Shown here piece after piece: positions 1-6,851 of a stretch of 25,655 bases of DNA. The DNA comes from Candidatus Melainabacteria bacterium (GTDB taxonomy: Bacteria > Cyanobacteriota > Vampirovibrionia > Obscuribacterales > Obscuribacteraceae): positions 1-25,655 of the forward strand of contig PLXC01000061.1 in the NCBI GenBank assembly GCA_003151275.1. The letters are read 5' to 3'. The position numbers and the translations under genes were made by a program. Positions within the stretch are counted from its first letter, which is position 1. Each line of letters begins with the position of its first letter. The notes under the pieces are model-generated. The model made no database searches, had not been told where the DNA came from, and saw only the letters and a list, made by a program, of their open reading frames with translations.

Positions 1-204
1 GGTAGCAGGGTTAAACTGAAACCTGGTATGGTTATAGCGATTGAACCAATGTTCAATCAGGGCGGTGATCGGGTGAAAACAAAACCCGATGGTTGGACAG
101 TTGTAACGCAAGATTACAAGCCTTCTGCACATTTTGAACATTCATTGTTGATCACAGAAGGGGAGCCAGAGATTCTAACCAAGCGCCCGCACGAGGTGAT
201 CTAA
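1..204 (+). CDS. map: Methionine aminopeptidase, C-terminal part (cut by window start)
   Basis: This is the last 67 codons of type I methionine aminopeptidase, the cytosolic metallo-enzyme that removes the initiator Met from new proteins. Frame 1 is open from base 1 to a TAA at 202-204. It carries the conserved end of the pita-bread fold: IAIEPM, whose Glu is a metal ligand in the family; the segment after it with WTVVTQD; and HFEHS, whose Glu is the last metal ligand. The stop overlaps the next start as TAATG, so map and infA are probably translationally coupled. A map-infA-rpmJ order is common in bacterial ribosomal operons. The catalytic N-terminal half lies outside the window. Confidence 0.95.
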   Translation, partial: GSRVKLKPGMVIAIEPMFNQGGDRVKTKPDGWTVVTQDYKPSAHFEHSLLITEGEPEILTKRPHEVI

Positions 205-425
205 TGACGAAACAGGGTGTAATCGAGTTTGAAGGTGTGATACGGGAATCGCTGCCCAATGCGATGTTTCGTGTCGAACTCGATAACGGCCACAAGGTCC
301 TCGCGCACATTTCTGGCAAAATCAGAAAAAACTTTATTAAGATTCTTCCTGGAGATCGCGTACGAGTTGAGCTTACACCGTACGATTTAACACGCGGAAG
401 AATAACTTACAGAATCAAAGATTGA
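204..425 (+). CDS. infA: Translation initiation factor IF-1
   Basis: The 73-residue product has the normal length for IF-1, a single OB-fold protein that binds the 30S A site with IF-2 and IF-3 during initiation. Diagnostic stretches are the N-terminal [20 protein letters not shown], then [20 protein letters not shown], and the C-terminal LTRGRITYR. The ATG shares its A with the map stop codon (TAATG), which fixes the start and indicates coupled translation. The 124 bases before rpmJ carry hairpins, described separately. Confidence 0.98.
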   Translation: MTKQGVIEFEGVIRESLPNAMFRVELDNGHKVLAHISGKIRKNFIKILPGDRVRVELTPYDLTRGRITYRIKD

Positions 426-452
426 TGTACAATCTAGGTTGTTTGTCTGTCA

Positions 453-543
453 CTGCCATTTGAGCCTTGAAACAAAGGCACAGAGCGGCAGTAAACAAGA
501 TTTGGGTCACCAACATTACAGCGCGATCATCTCGCGTAGCGAG
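453..543 (+). promoter_or_regulatory. Structured leader before rpmJ (nested and competing hairpins)
   Basis: Between infA and rpmJ the RNA can form a two-tier hairpin: outer arms CTGCC (453-457) and GGCAG (487-491), inner arms GCCTT (464-468) and AAGGC (475-479). Further on are two short stems that share bases and cannot form together: CGCGA/TCGCG (522-526/532-536) and CTCGC/GCGAG (531-535/539-543). The second stem ends seven bases before the rpmJ ATG. A role in translational control of rpmJ is inference; the pairings were read by eye and not folded by software. Confidence 0.35.
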
Positions 544-549
544 CTAAAC

Positions 550-663
550 ATGAAGGTTAGAGCGTCCGTCAAAAAAATATGTGATAAGTGCAAGGTGATT
601 CGTCGTAAAGGACGAGTTGCCATAATCTGCGAAAACCCTAAGCATAAGCAACGTCAGGGATAA
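550..663 (+). CDS. rpmJ: 50S ribosomal protein L36
   Basis: The 37-residue product begins [19 protein letters not shown], which is typical bacterial L36, the smallest large-subunit protein. It is the zinc-binding (C+) form: Cys11, Cys14, Cys27 and His32 give the C-x2-C-x12-C-x4-H zinc ribbon. The frame stays open upstream to 439, but the upstream sequence does not look like ribosomal protein, so the ATG at 550 is the start. The TAA stop is also the first three bases of a 42-base repeat that recurs after rpsM. Confidence 0.97.
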   Translation: MKVRASVKKICDKCKVIRRKGRVAIICENPKHKQRQG

Positions 664-702
664 TCCGAGGATAGCCTGTGCAGCAAGCTGCTCGGCATAA
701 TC
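661..702 (+). repeat. 42-base intergenic repeat, copy 1 (after rpmJ)
   Basis: This copy starts with the rpmJ stop codon and matches 1132-1173 at 41 of 42 positions; the only difference is G678 against A1149. It contains a hairpin core GCAG-CAAG-CTGC (680-691). Outer arms can be either GCC/GGC or CCGA/TCGG, so two folds are possible. The single difference between copies lies in the internal loop of the first fold. Confidence 0.9.
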
Positions 703-747
703 GCGGAAATTTAGCAATTGTGATTGCTGAAGGAGTTTGGAGGATAA

Positions 748-1134
748 ATGGCCCGTATAGCTGGAGTGGATCTGCCTAGAAACAAGCGCACCGAAATTGC
801 GCTTACTTACATCTATGGCGTTGGTCGAACGACTGCATCGAAGATTTGTAACAAGCTTGGAGTGCCGCTAGAACGGCGCGTTCAAGACCTTACTGAAGAT
901 GAGGTCACCAAACTCAGAGAAGAAGTCGAGAAGACCGGTTTGCAAATCGAAGGCGACCTTCGCCGAGTTGAAGGTCTAAACGTCAAGCGTTTGATCGAAA
1001 TCAACTGCTTCCGCGGCCAACGTCACCGTCGTGGTTTACCAACTCGCGGTCAACGCACCAAAACGAATGCCCGCACTCGTCGCGGTCGCAAACGTCTCAC
1101 AGTTGCCGGCAAGAAGATTGCACCAGCGAAATAA
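748..1134 (+). CDS. rpsM: 30S ribosomal protein S13
   Basis: The 128-residue product is S13, which sits in the head of the 30S subunit and contacts the 50S subunit and the P-site tRNA. It begins [14 protein letters not shown] and carries the helix-two-turn-helix region [13 protein letters not shown]. The strongly basic tail has [15 protein letters not shown] followed by a TNARTRRG stretch. A GGAGG (739-743) lies four bases before the ATG. In E. coli the alpha-operon repressor S4 binds just upstream of rpsM, and here the equivalent spacer holds copy 1 of the 42-base repeat. The stop codon begins copy 2. Confidence 0.98.
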   Translation: MARIAGVDLPRNKRTEIALTYIYGVGRTTASKICNKLGVPLERRVQDLTEDEVTKLREEVEKTGLQIEGDLRRVEGLNVKRLIEINCFRGQRHRRGLPTRGQRTKTNARTRRGRKRLTVAGKKIAPAK

Positions 1135-1173
1135 TCCGAGGATAGCCTATGCAGCAAGCTGCTCGGCATAATC
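1132..1173 (+). repeat. 42-base intergenic repeat, copy 2 (after rpsM)
   Basis: This is the second copy of the element at 661-702, again beginning exactly at the stop codon of the preceding ribosomal gene. The hairpin core GCAG-CAAG-CTGC is unchanged. Confidence 0.9.
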
Positions 1174-1199
1174 TTAAGGGCGCTTCTGGCGCTGTTCGA

Positions 1200-1247
1200 T
1201 CAAGACGCTTGATGCGTCAAAAATGGAAAGGGGCGCTTTAAAAGCGC
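1200..1247 (+). promoter_or_regulatory. Hairpin-rich spacer before rpsK
   Basis: The 141-base rpsM-rpsK spacer is long for a ribosomal operon. After repeat copy 2 it holds GACGC-ttgat-GCGTC (1204-1218). A competing stem TCAAG/CTTGA (1200-1204/1208-1212) overlaps it. A strong GCGCTT-taa-AAGCGC (1233-1247) follows, ending 28 bases before the rpsK ATG, with no T tract after it. The mutually exclusive stems suggest a switchable leader or an RNA processing site; this is inference. Confidence 0.4.
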
Positions 1248-1275
1248 AATAGTAAAAAAGGACCAACGGAAAGCT

Positions 1276-1668
1276 ATGGCTAAGTCTCCCAAGGCTAGGA
1301 CCAAAAAGAAAGAAAGACGTTATGTGTTGCAAGGAGTTGTGCACATTCAAAGCACTTTCAACAACACGATTATTGCCTCGACCGATCCTCAAGGCCAGGT
1401 AATTGCCTGGGCATCAGCTGGAACGGTCGGCTTTAAGGGCGCTAAGAAGGGCACTCCATTTGCCGCGCAACAAGCCGCAGAAGCTGTTGCTCGTCGCTCA
1501 ATGGACCAAGGCATGCGTCAAGTAGAGGTTTTAGTTAAAGGCCCAGGAGCTGGACGCGAAACTGCAATTCGCGCTTTGCAAGCTTCAGGACTGGAAATCA
1601 CCCTCATCAAAGATGTCACCCCAATTCCCCACAACGGTTGTCGGCCGCCCAAGCGCCGTCGAGTCTAA
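1276..1668 (+). CDS. rpsK: 30S ribosomal protein S11
   Basis: The 130-residue product is S11, a platform protein of the small subunit next to S18 and S21. Family marks are [18 protein letters not shown] near the N terminus, the middle segment with [17 protein letters not shown], and the C-terminal [16 protein letters not shown]. The start is the ATG at 1276, with only a weak GGAA-type ribosome binding site in front of it. It lies between rpsM and rpsD. Confidence 0.98.
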   Translation: MAKSPKARTKKKERRYVLQGVVHIQSTFNNTIIASTDPQGQVIAWASAGTVGFKGAKKGTPFAAQQAAEAVARRSMDQGMRQVEVLVKGPGAGRETAIRALQASGLEITLIKDVTPIPHNGCRPPKRRRV

Positions 1669-1689
1669 GTTCCAGTAGGAGATACAGCG

Positions 1690-2313
1690 TTGGCTAGGTA
1701 TACGGATTCAGTTTGCAAACTATGCCGCAATGAAGGCGTTAAGCTTTTCTTGAAGGGCTCTCGATGCTACACAACAAAGTGTGCCATCGAACGTCGTCGT
1801 TATGGCCCAGGACAACATGGTCAGGATCGCAAGAAGCAATCCGAGTACGCGTTGCAACTGAGAGAAAAACAAAAGGTTCGTCGTTTCTACGGCGTCTTGG
1901 AGCGTCAGTTCTCCGCTTACTTTGTGCAAGCCACCAAGCAGAAGAAAGTGCCAACTGGTCTGCGCTTGCTTCAATTACTTGAATCACGATTGGATAATAT
2001 TCTTTATCGGTCAGGTATGGTGCCTTCACGAGCCCAAGCAAGACAGTTGATCTTGCATGGTCACGTCACTGTAGATGGCAAGCGTGTCAATGTCAGTTCT
2101 TATGAACTGAGACTAGGACAAGTAGTTTCAATTGCTGAGGGCAGCAAAAAACTGATCAAGCAATTGATCGAGACTTTCCCATCACCAGTTGCACCAAACT
2201 GGATGACGGCCAACCTGGAGAATTTCACCGCGTCGATGATCAATCTTCCTGCACGTGAAGATCTCGACCAAACAATCAGAGAGGCGCTCATTGTTGAATA
2301 CTATTCACGATAA
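1690..2313 (+). CDS. rpsD: 30S ribosomal protein S4 (zinc-binding form, TTG start)
   Basis: The 207-residue product is S4, a primary 16S rRNA binder that nucleates 30S assembly and in many bacteria represses its own operon. The start is a TTG at 1690, chosen because AGGAG (1677-1681) lies eight bases before it and the family N terminus MARYTDSVCKLCR follows directly. Cys9, Cys12, Cys26 and Cys31 form the C-x2-C-x13-C-x4-C zinc site of C+ S4 proteins. The S4 RNA-binding domain is recognisable at LRLLQLLESRLDNILYRSG and RAQARQLILHGHVTVDG. Having rpsD between rpsK and rpoA resembles the proteobacterial and actinobacterial order; most cyanobacteria keep rpsD elsewhere. Confidence 0.98.
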   Translation: MARYTDSVCKLCRNEGVKLFLKGSRCYTTKCAIERRRYGPGQHGQDRKKQSEYALQLREKQKVRRFYGVLERQFSAYFVQATKQKKVPTGLRLLQLLESRLDNILYRSGMVPSRAQARQLILHGHVTVDGKRVNVSSYELRLGQVVSIAEGSKKLIKQLIETFPSPVAPNWMTANLENFTASMINLPAREDLDQTIREALIVEYYSR

Positions 2314-2368
2314 CGCAAGAAGCACTAACCGAGAGCAATCTTTTATCCGATCGACAGATGGAGTAAAT

Positions 2369-3316
2369 ATGGAACCTCTAAAGATCAAGTGTCTTGAGAA
2401 TAAAACTGGAACAGATGGCTCAATCTATGGCAAGTTCGTCATTGAGCCGCTAGAACGCGGATACGGCACTACTCTGGGCAATGCCTTGAGAAGAGTGCTG
2501 TTGTCATCTCTAGATGGTTCAGCAGTTTCTGCAGTACGCATTGATGGCATCACACATGAATTCACCACCATCCCTGGTGTTGTAGAGGATGTCATCGACA
2601 TCATGCTCAACCTCAAAGGTTTGGTCGTAAAGACTTTCAGCAACGATCCGCAATACATCCACCTCGATGTAGAGCGTCCGGGTCCAGTCACAGGTCGCGA
2701 TTTGATGTGCCCTGCCGATGCCACCATCATCAATCCAGATTGGCAAATTTGCACGCTGGCTGAAGGCGGACGGATCAGAGCGGAAGTCACTGTCGAGCGC
2801 GGTCGCGGTTATGTACCTGCCGACTCCCACAGCCACTACAAACAAGCTATCGACGTATTGCCAATCGACGCAGTATTCATGCCGGTACGCAAAGTAAGCT
2901 ACAACGTTGAGCCTACGCGCGTCGGCGAATCCACTGACTTCGACAAGCTGACAATCGAAATCTGGTCAAACGGATCAATCGATGCCACTGAAGCGATAAG
3001 CCAGGCTGCCCGTCAAGTAATCGAGCACTTGTTGCCGATTGCCGAACTATCAGGCAAGCCAATGGTGCCGGCTGCTACTGCGCCTGCGCAAACTGACGGC
3101 AAGCATTCATCAATTTCCATTGAAGAGCTCGAACTTTCAGTTCGCGCTTACAACTGCCTCAAGCGAGCCAATATCAACTCGCTTGGTGAGTTGCTCAAGT
3201 TGACCTATGACGATTTGATGAACATCAAGAACTTCGGTAAGAAGTCCGCTGATGAAGTAATCGAGCGTTTGCGGCAATTTGGACTGACTCTGGCAGATAC
3301 CCCGAAAGACAAATAA
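2369..3316 (+). CDS. rpoA: DNA-directed RNA polymerase alpha subunit
   Basis: The 315-residue product is the alpha subunit, whose dimer scaffolds RNA polymerase assembly. The N-terminal domain begins MEPLKIKCLENK and contains FVIEPLERGYGTTLGNALRR, the family signature. A linker leads to the C-terminal domain at about 250-308, with the NFGKKSADEV motif. Arg259, Asn262 and Cys263 match the E. coli R265/N268/C269 stretch that contacts UP elements and activators. The frame is open upstream into rpsD, but ATG 2369 is the start because the family sequence begins there and a GGAG lies just upstream. Confidence 0.98.
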   Translation: MEPLKIKCLENKTGTDGSIYGKFVIEPLERGYGTTLGNALRRVLLSSLDGSAVSAVRIDGITHEFTTIPGVVEDVIDIMLNLKGLVVKTFSNDPQYIHLDVERPGPVTGRDLMCPADATIINPDWQICTLAEGGRIRAEVTVERGRGYVPADSHSHYKQAIDVLPIDAVFMPVRKVSYNVEPTRVGESTDFDKLTIEIWSNGSIDATEAISQAARQVIEHLLPIAELSGKPMVPAATAPAQTDGKHSSISIEELELSVRAYNCLKRANINSLGELLKLTYDDLMNIKNFGKKSADEVIERLRQFGLTLADTPKDK

Positions 3317-3342
3317 CGACACGGCATTAAGGACCAAGAATC

Positions 3343-3768
3343 ATGCGTCACAGAGTACCTGGCAATAAATTAGGACGGCCTGCGGATCAGCGTAAAGCGG
3401 TTCTGCGCTCCCTGGCAACTGAATTGTTGCGATATGACGAGATCACAACGACGCTTGCTAAAGCAAAAGCTGTGCAACCGAAAGTTGAGAAACTGATCAC
3501 TAAAGGGAAGAACGGTTTCCTCAAAGATCACCATGCTCTCTATGAGAAGGCTAAGGGCGGTGACGCTGATGCTGCCAAGCAAGTGGCCCGCGCAGTGCAT
3601 CTGCGCAGGCAAGTTGGTGCTTATGTTTATGATCGCGAAGTTGTCACAAGAGTGTTTGACGAAGTGGCACCACGTTACATGGATCGCAAAGGCGGCTACA
3701 CCCGCATTTTGAAAGCTGGCCCGCGCCGCGGCGATAACACGCCGATGGCAATCATTCAGCTCGTCTAA
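3343..3768 (+). CDS. rplQ: 50S ribosomal protein L17
   Basis: The 141-residue product begins MRHRVPGNKLGRPADQRKAV, typical of bacterial L17, which lies near the peptide exit tunnel of the 50S subunit. The C terminus has the expected GGYTRILKAGPRRGDNTPMA. It is the last gene of the alpha operon proper: it follows rpoA by 26 bases, and an intrinsic terminator begins about 40 bases after its stop. Confidence 0.98.
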   Translation: MRHRVPGNKLGRPADQRKAVLRSLATELLRYDEITTTLAKAKAVQPKVEKLITKGKNGFLKDHHALYEKAKGGDADAAKQVARAVHLRRQVGAYVYDREVVTRVFDEVAPRYMDRKGGYTRILKAGPRRGDNTPMAIIQLV

Positions 3769-3784
3769 CTAGCTTTTCTTTCTG

Positions 3785-3800
3785 TCTATCTATCTATCTA
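3785..3800 (+). repeat. TCTA tetranucleotide repeat, four units
   Basis: Four perfect TCTA units stand between the rplQ stop and the terminator hairpin. It is noncoding and short, so length changes here would only alter the 3' untranslated region. Confidence 0.7.
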
Positions 3801-3806
3801 CGAAGA

Positions 3807-3838
3807 GCAACTGCATTCAGCAGTTGCCTTTTGTTTTG
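3807..3838 (+). terminator. Intrinsic terminator after rplQ
   Basis: Perfect eight-base arms GCAACTGC (3807-3814) and GCAGTTGC (3820-3827) enclose the loop ATTCA. The T-rich run CTTTTGTTTTG follows. It ends the alpha operon, so truA-rplM-rpsI probably has its own promoter. Confidence 0.88.
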
Positions 3839-4241
3839 TGGAACGTGGCAATCGATGGTCAGTAGTTGCCGCTCCTGTGGCACGTGCAATTGAGCATGCG
3901 ACAGAAAACCGACTCCTACGAATTGGCGAATTGAACTTCTAAGCGAACCAAATGAACGGACAAAAAGGCGAACCTTAATTGCGTTCGACCTGGCATACCT
4001 TCCTCCCATGCAAAAGACCACTTTTGTGTTAAGCAAAAATCGCGAATTTCCCGAGGCTGAATAGGCTGCACCTGTGACCGTTTCAAAATCGGAAAAGTCC
4101 CGAAACGCTGATGTGATATTTCTTCATTAAGACTTTGACCACAAAAGGAACAAGGGTGCCTTGGTTTTAATCTTGGAGAATCAAAGCTCGGCCCATCCTG
4201 CTTTTCTCCAAAAACAATGAGCTGATCGACAATGTACAGTT
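3839..4241. other. Gene-free spacer between the alpha operon and truA
   Basis: About 400 bases without a convincing gene. The only open frame of note, 3794-4036 on the - strand, has no ribosome binding site and no family resemblance, and it runs through the terminator. No tRNA, clear riboswitch or convincing sigma-70 promoter was recognised. It must contain, or lie downstream of, the promoter for truA-rplM-rpsI, and a small RNA cannot be excluded by eye. Confidence 0.5.
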
Positions 4242-4265
4242 GGCAGTGGCAGTGGCAGTGGCAGT
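4242..4265 (+). repeat. GGCAGT hexanucleotide repeat, four units, at the truA start
   Basis: Four perfect GGCAGT units lie in the truA initiation region. Read in the truA frame from TTG 4240 they give alternating Ala-Val codons. They place in-frame GTG codons at 4246, 4252, 4258 and 4264, followed by ATG at 4267 and 4279. Unit gain or loss keeps the frame but changes the number of possible starts and the leader spacing. Confidence 0.85.
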
Positions 4266-4278
4266 GATGGATGTGAAT

Positions 4279-5052
4279 ATGCTTCGCGTGGCGGCTCTAG
4301 TTCAATACACAGGTAAGTCGTTTAGCGGCTCTCAGTACCAAGTAGGCGTGCGCACGGTGCAAGCAGAGCTCGAACGCGCCCTCAGCCTTTATTTGAGAAG
4401 CCCTATCAAAGCCAGTTTTAGCGGGCGCACCGACCGTGGTGTGCATGCTGCCGGGCAAGTGATCCACTTTGATGTGGAGCAAGACGAGCTTGATCTCTGG
4501 CGTTTTTGCTGGGCGTTGAATGGAATTTTGCCAAATGATGTGAGTATTAGTCGCGCTCAAATCGTTCCCGATACCTTCCATGCCAGATTCTCAGCCAGAA
4601 AACGAGAATATGTGTATCGAATCTTGAACAGACCACAGCGTTCAGCTTTGTTAAAAGATACTCACCACTTTGTTTTCCGTTCTCTCGATCAAGATCGGAT
4701 GAAAGCCGCTTCTACTGCACTTCTTGGCTCACACGACTTCCAGGCATTTCGCTCCACCAATGCCGATAAGACTTCGACAATTTGCGATGTGTCGCGCGCC
4801 GAATTATTGAATTTAGGTGAAGGGCAGCTTGAGTTCTGGATTGCCGCAAATCACTTCGTGTACAATATGGTGCGCATAGTTGTCGGGACGCTGATAGAGA
4901 TAGGGCTCGGCCAAAGAGCGCCTGAGAGTTTATCAGAGGCTCTCGTCGCTTGTGATCGTAATCTCGCCGGTCCAACGGCGCCCCCTTGGGGTTTGTCGTT
5001 GAACTCTGTAGAATATCCAGAAGCTTACGCATTATTTGAATCGAACTCATAG
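4279..5052 (+). CDS. truA: tRNA pseudouridine(38-40) synthase TruA
   Basis: TruA converts uridines 38-40 of the tRNA anticodon arm to pseudouridine. The catalytic Asp is in [17 protein letters not shown] (Asp52 counted from ATG 4279). Other family marks are [16 protein letters not shown], the DFQAFRS stretch and the C-terminal [17 protein letters not shown]. The start is uncertain. TTG 4240 would add an Ala-Val repeat tail, ATG 4267 is possible, and ATG 4279 best matches the family N terminus (257 residues) with a GGATG upstream. It precedes rplM and rpsI, the usual order in cyanobacteria and Firmicutes. Confidence 0.93.
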   Translation: MLRVAALVQYTGKSFSGSQYQVGVRTVQAELERALSLYLRSPIKASFSGRTDRGVHAAGQVIHFDVEQDELDLWRFCWALNGILPNDVSISRAQIVPDTFHARFSARKREYVYRILNRPQRSALLKDTHHFVFRSLDQDRMKAASTALLGSHDFQAFRSTNADKTSTICDVSRAELLNLGEGQLEFWIAANHFVYNMVRIVVGTLIEIGLGQRAPESLSEALVACDRNLAGPTAPPWGLSLNSVEYPEAYALFESNS

Positions 5053-5075
5053 TTGAGTTGTCCAGGAGAGCGCTC

Positions 5076-5510
5076 GTGAATACTTTTTGTCCGAAGGCCG
5101 AGGAAATAACCAGGCAGTGGCATTTGATTGATGCTGATGGCAAGACACTCGGTCGCTTAGCTACCGAAGTGGCCAATTTGCTCAGAGGCAAGACTAAGCC
5201 TGAATTCACTCCGCACGTTGATTGCGGCGATTTTGTGATTGTCATTAACGCTGAGAAAATCAAAGTGTCAGGCAAAAAAGAAACTCAAAAAATCTATCAC
5301 CGGCACTCAGGATTTCCTGGTGGTCACAGACAAGAGAGCTTTCAAGCTCTGCGTCAAAGACGTCCTGTAGCAATTCTTGAAAAGGCGATCAAGGGTATGC
5401 TTCCGCATACTAGACTTGGAGATCACCAATTCACCAAGTTGAACGTTTATGCTGGAGCTGAGCATCCTCACCAAGCTCAACAACCAAAAGTTTATGAGTT
5501 AGTCGGCTAA
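5076..5510 (+). CDS. rplM: 50S ribosomal protein L13
   Basis: The 144-residue product is L13, an early-assembly 23S rRNA binding protein. Conserved stretches are [47 protein letters not shown] and [17 protein letters not shown]. The start is GTG 5076: AGGAG (5064-5068) lies seven bases upstream and MNTF matches the family N terminus. A longer reading from TTG 5058 would place that ribosome binding site inside the gene. It is 37 bases before rpsI, with which L13 is almost always paired. Confidence 0.97.
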   Translation: MNTFCPKAEEITRQWHLIDADGKTLGRLATEVANLLRGKTKPEFTPHVDCGDFVIVINAEKIKVSGKKETQKIYHRHSGFPGGHRQESFQALRQRRPVAILEKAIKGMLPHTRLGDHQFTKLNVYAGAEHPHQAQQPKVYELVG

Positions 5511-5547
5511 ATAGATAAGCACCAATTCCAAGAGGAAGAAGTTTTAG

Positions 5548-5946
5548 ATGACCAGCGTTATTCAGTACTACGGCACCGGAAGAAGAAAGACAGCAACCGC
5601 TCGGGTTCGTCTCATACCAGGTACCGGTCAAGTGTCAATCAACAACCGCACGATGGACGATTACGTCGGTGGCAGACATGGCTTGAACAAGCAAATTTTT
5701 CTGCCATTCCAGGCAGCAGACGCGATGGGACGTTTTGATGTTCTTGTCTCAGTAATGGGTGGTGGCATCTCCGGTCAAGTGGGCGCAATTCGTCACGGAA
5801 TCGCCAGAGCATTGGCTGAAGCCGCTCCACAAAACCGACCTGTATTGCGCACTGATGGTCTGTTGACTAGAGACGCTCGTGTCAAAGAACGTAAAAAGTA
5901 TGGACGCAAACGCGCTCGTAAACGTTTTCAATTCTCGAAACGCTAG
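5548..5946 (+). CDS. rpsI: 30S ribosomal protein S9
   Basis: The 132-residue product is S9, whose C-terminal tail reaches the P-site tRNA anticodon stem. The N-terminal [16 protein letters not shown], the [19 protein letters not shown] core, and the end [17 protein letters not shown] with its terminal Lys-Arg are all characteristic. AGAGGAAG lies upstream of the ATG. It is the last gene of the ribosomal block. Confidence 0.98.
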   Translation: MTSVIQYYGTGRRKTATARVRLIPGTGQVSINNRTMDDYVGGRHGLNKQIFLPFQAADAMGRFDVLVSVMGGGISGQVGAIRHGIARALAEAAPQNRPVLRTDGLLTRDARVKERKKYGRKRARKRFQFSKR

Positions 5947-6049
5947 AAAGATTTGGCGGGTCTGGCTATTGCTGGACCTGCGCTTTATGAGGCAATCCCC
6001 ACCACGATACACAACAGATCGCCTGCGCTCTTCTCAGAGTGACGGTCGA

Positions 6050-6733
6050 ATGTCCACATCTAGTCAACGGGTTCAAGAGAACCCTTCGGCGCCGGTTCAA
6101 GAGAACCCTTCGGCGCCGGTTCAAGAGAACCCTTCGGTATCGGTTCAAGAGAACCCCACAGTTCAACAGTGGATGCGCGATAAAGGCATCTGCGAAGACA
6201 GCAATCCAACATCGTGGAAAGTTTGCTTGCTGGGAACGATTTCGTTGGCCTTAGCAATCGTCACCGCATTTGGAGCTAAAAGTATGGTGGCGGAACTCTT
6301 TCTGCGCACGGCTGATACAGTGCTGCCATTGCATGTGCATAGACGCCCTCAAGCTGCGGCAAGTAGCGTCCACGCTCAGGCGCGTAAAACGGCATTGTCT
6401 GGCGACTTAGAAAAGGCTGTGACCATGTATAAGAAAGCTGAACTAGAGTGCGATTTAAAAAATCCCGCTCGAGCAGAATTGCTCAACGATTTGGGAGTCG
6501 CTTTGACTGCTTCAGGAAAAAACGGAGAGGCGCAACGCTATTTGAAAGAGGCTATACAACTCAATCCGTCTTTGATTGCTGCTTACAACAATCTGGCCAT
6601 TAGTCAAATGCTGGCAGGCGATAGAAGCAGTGCCACGTCTACTCTTGAAGAGGCGATAAAAATACAGCCCCAAAATGAATATGCCGCTTTAAAGCTAAAG
6701 CGCATGTGGACTAACTCTTCCCAAAACAAGTAA
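6050..6733 (+). CDS. Membrane-anchored TPR protein with N-terminal tandem repeat
   Basis: The 227-residue product is not a named family. Residues 8-37 are an imperfect repeat of VQENPSAP (last unit shortened to VQENPT), encoded by a 24-base DNA repeat. A single membrane helix lies at about 57-80. After a linker come three TPR-like helix pairs (about 109-137, 142-174, 176-208), with LNDLGVALTASGKNGEA and YNNLAISQMLAGDR as clear matches. TPRs mediate protein contacts; the partner is unknown. The frame is open back into rpsI. ATG 6050 was chosen because it precedes the repeat and lies outside rpsI; ATG 5987 is an alternative, and neither has a good ribosome binding site. Confidence 0.75.
   Translation: MSTSSQRVQENPSAPVQENPSAPVQENPSVSVQENPTVQQWMRDKGICEDSNPTSWKVCLLGTISLALAIVTAFGAKSMVAELFLRTADTVLPLHVHRRPQAAASSVHAQARKTALSGDLEKAVTMYKKAELECDLKNPARAELLNDLGVALTASGKNGEAQRYLKEAIQLNPSLIAAYNNLAISQMLAGDRSSATSTLEEAIKIQPQNEYAALKLKRMWTNSSQNK
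6070..6156 (+). repeat. 24-base tandem repeat, about 3.6 units, each with a hairpin
   Basis: Units lie at 6070-6093, 6094-6117 and 6118-6141, with a partial unit at 6142-6156. The first two are identical. Each contains the inverted repeat GGTTC-AAGA-GAACC, and adjacent units can also pair through GAACC...GGTTC. The array encodes VQENPSAP-type repeats and keeps the frame. Confidence 0.92.
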
Positions 6734-6742
6734 CGATTGCTT

Positions 6743-6762
6743 GTGCCAGTGGCACTAAATTT
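6743..6762 (+). terminator. Possible weak terminator after the TPR gene
   Basis: The stem GTGCC-AGT-GGCAC (6743-6755) is followed by TAAATTTT. The stem is short and the T run is broken, so this is tentative. It sits between convergent genes, where a terminator is expected. Confidence 0.35.
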
Positions 6763-6851
6763 TCGGATGACAAATTTGCTCGTATCGCTGTCACCAAATT
6801 TCGGATAACAAATTCGTTCGTGCCCGCAAGCACTCAAATTCGCATCGATCA
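6753..6851. repeat. Degenerate 39-base tandem repeat between convergent genes
   Basis: CAC-plus-AAATT boxes recur at 6753, 6792 and 6831, exactly 39 bases apart. The first two units share a CGGATgACAAATT-type core (CGGATaACAAATT in unit 2); the third is partial and runs into the end of the - strand gene. Identity between units 1 and 2 is roughly 70 percent by eye. Confidence 0.5.

Noticed and set aside
2255..2368. N-terminal extension of rpoA
   Set aside because: It overlaps the end of rpsD and does not match alpha subunits; ATG 2369 fits the family and has a ribosome binding site.
3871..3900. Sigma-54-like TGGCAC box
   Set aside because: The required GC doublet is not at the right spacing.
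3794..4036. 80-residue - strand open frame after rplQ
   Set aside because: It runs through the rplQ terminator, has no ribosome binding site and resembles no family.
3840..4239. tRNA-like GTTCGA words in the spacer before truA
   Set aside because: No acceptor stem or anticodon arm could be built around them on either strand.
4712..5275. 187-residue - strand open frame opposite truA and rplM
   Set aside because: It lies wholly opposite two well-supported genes and has no recognisable domain.
5879..6049. N-terminal extension of the TPR protein into rpsI
   Set aside because: It overlaps rpsI in another frame, and its residues look like translated r-protein DNA, not a signal or domain.
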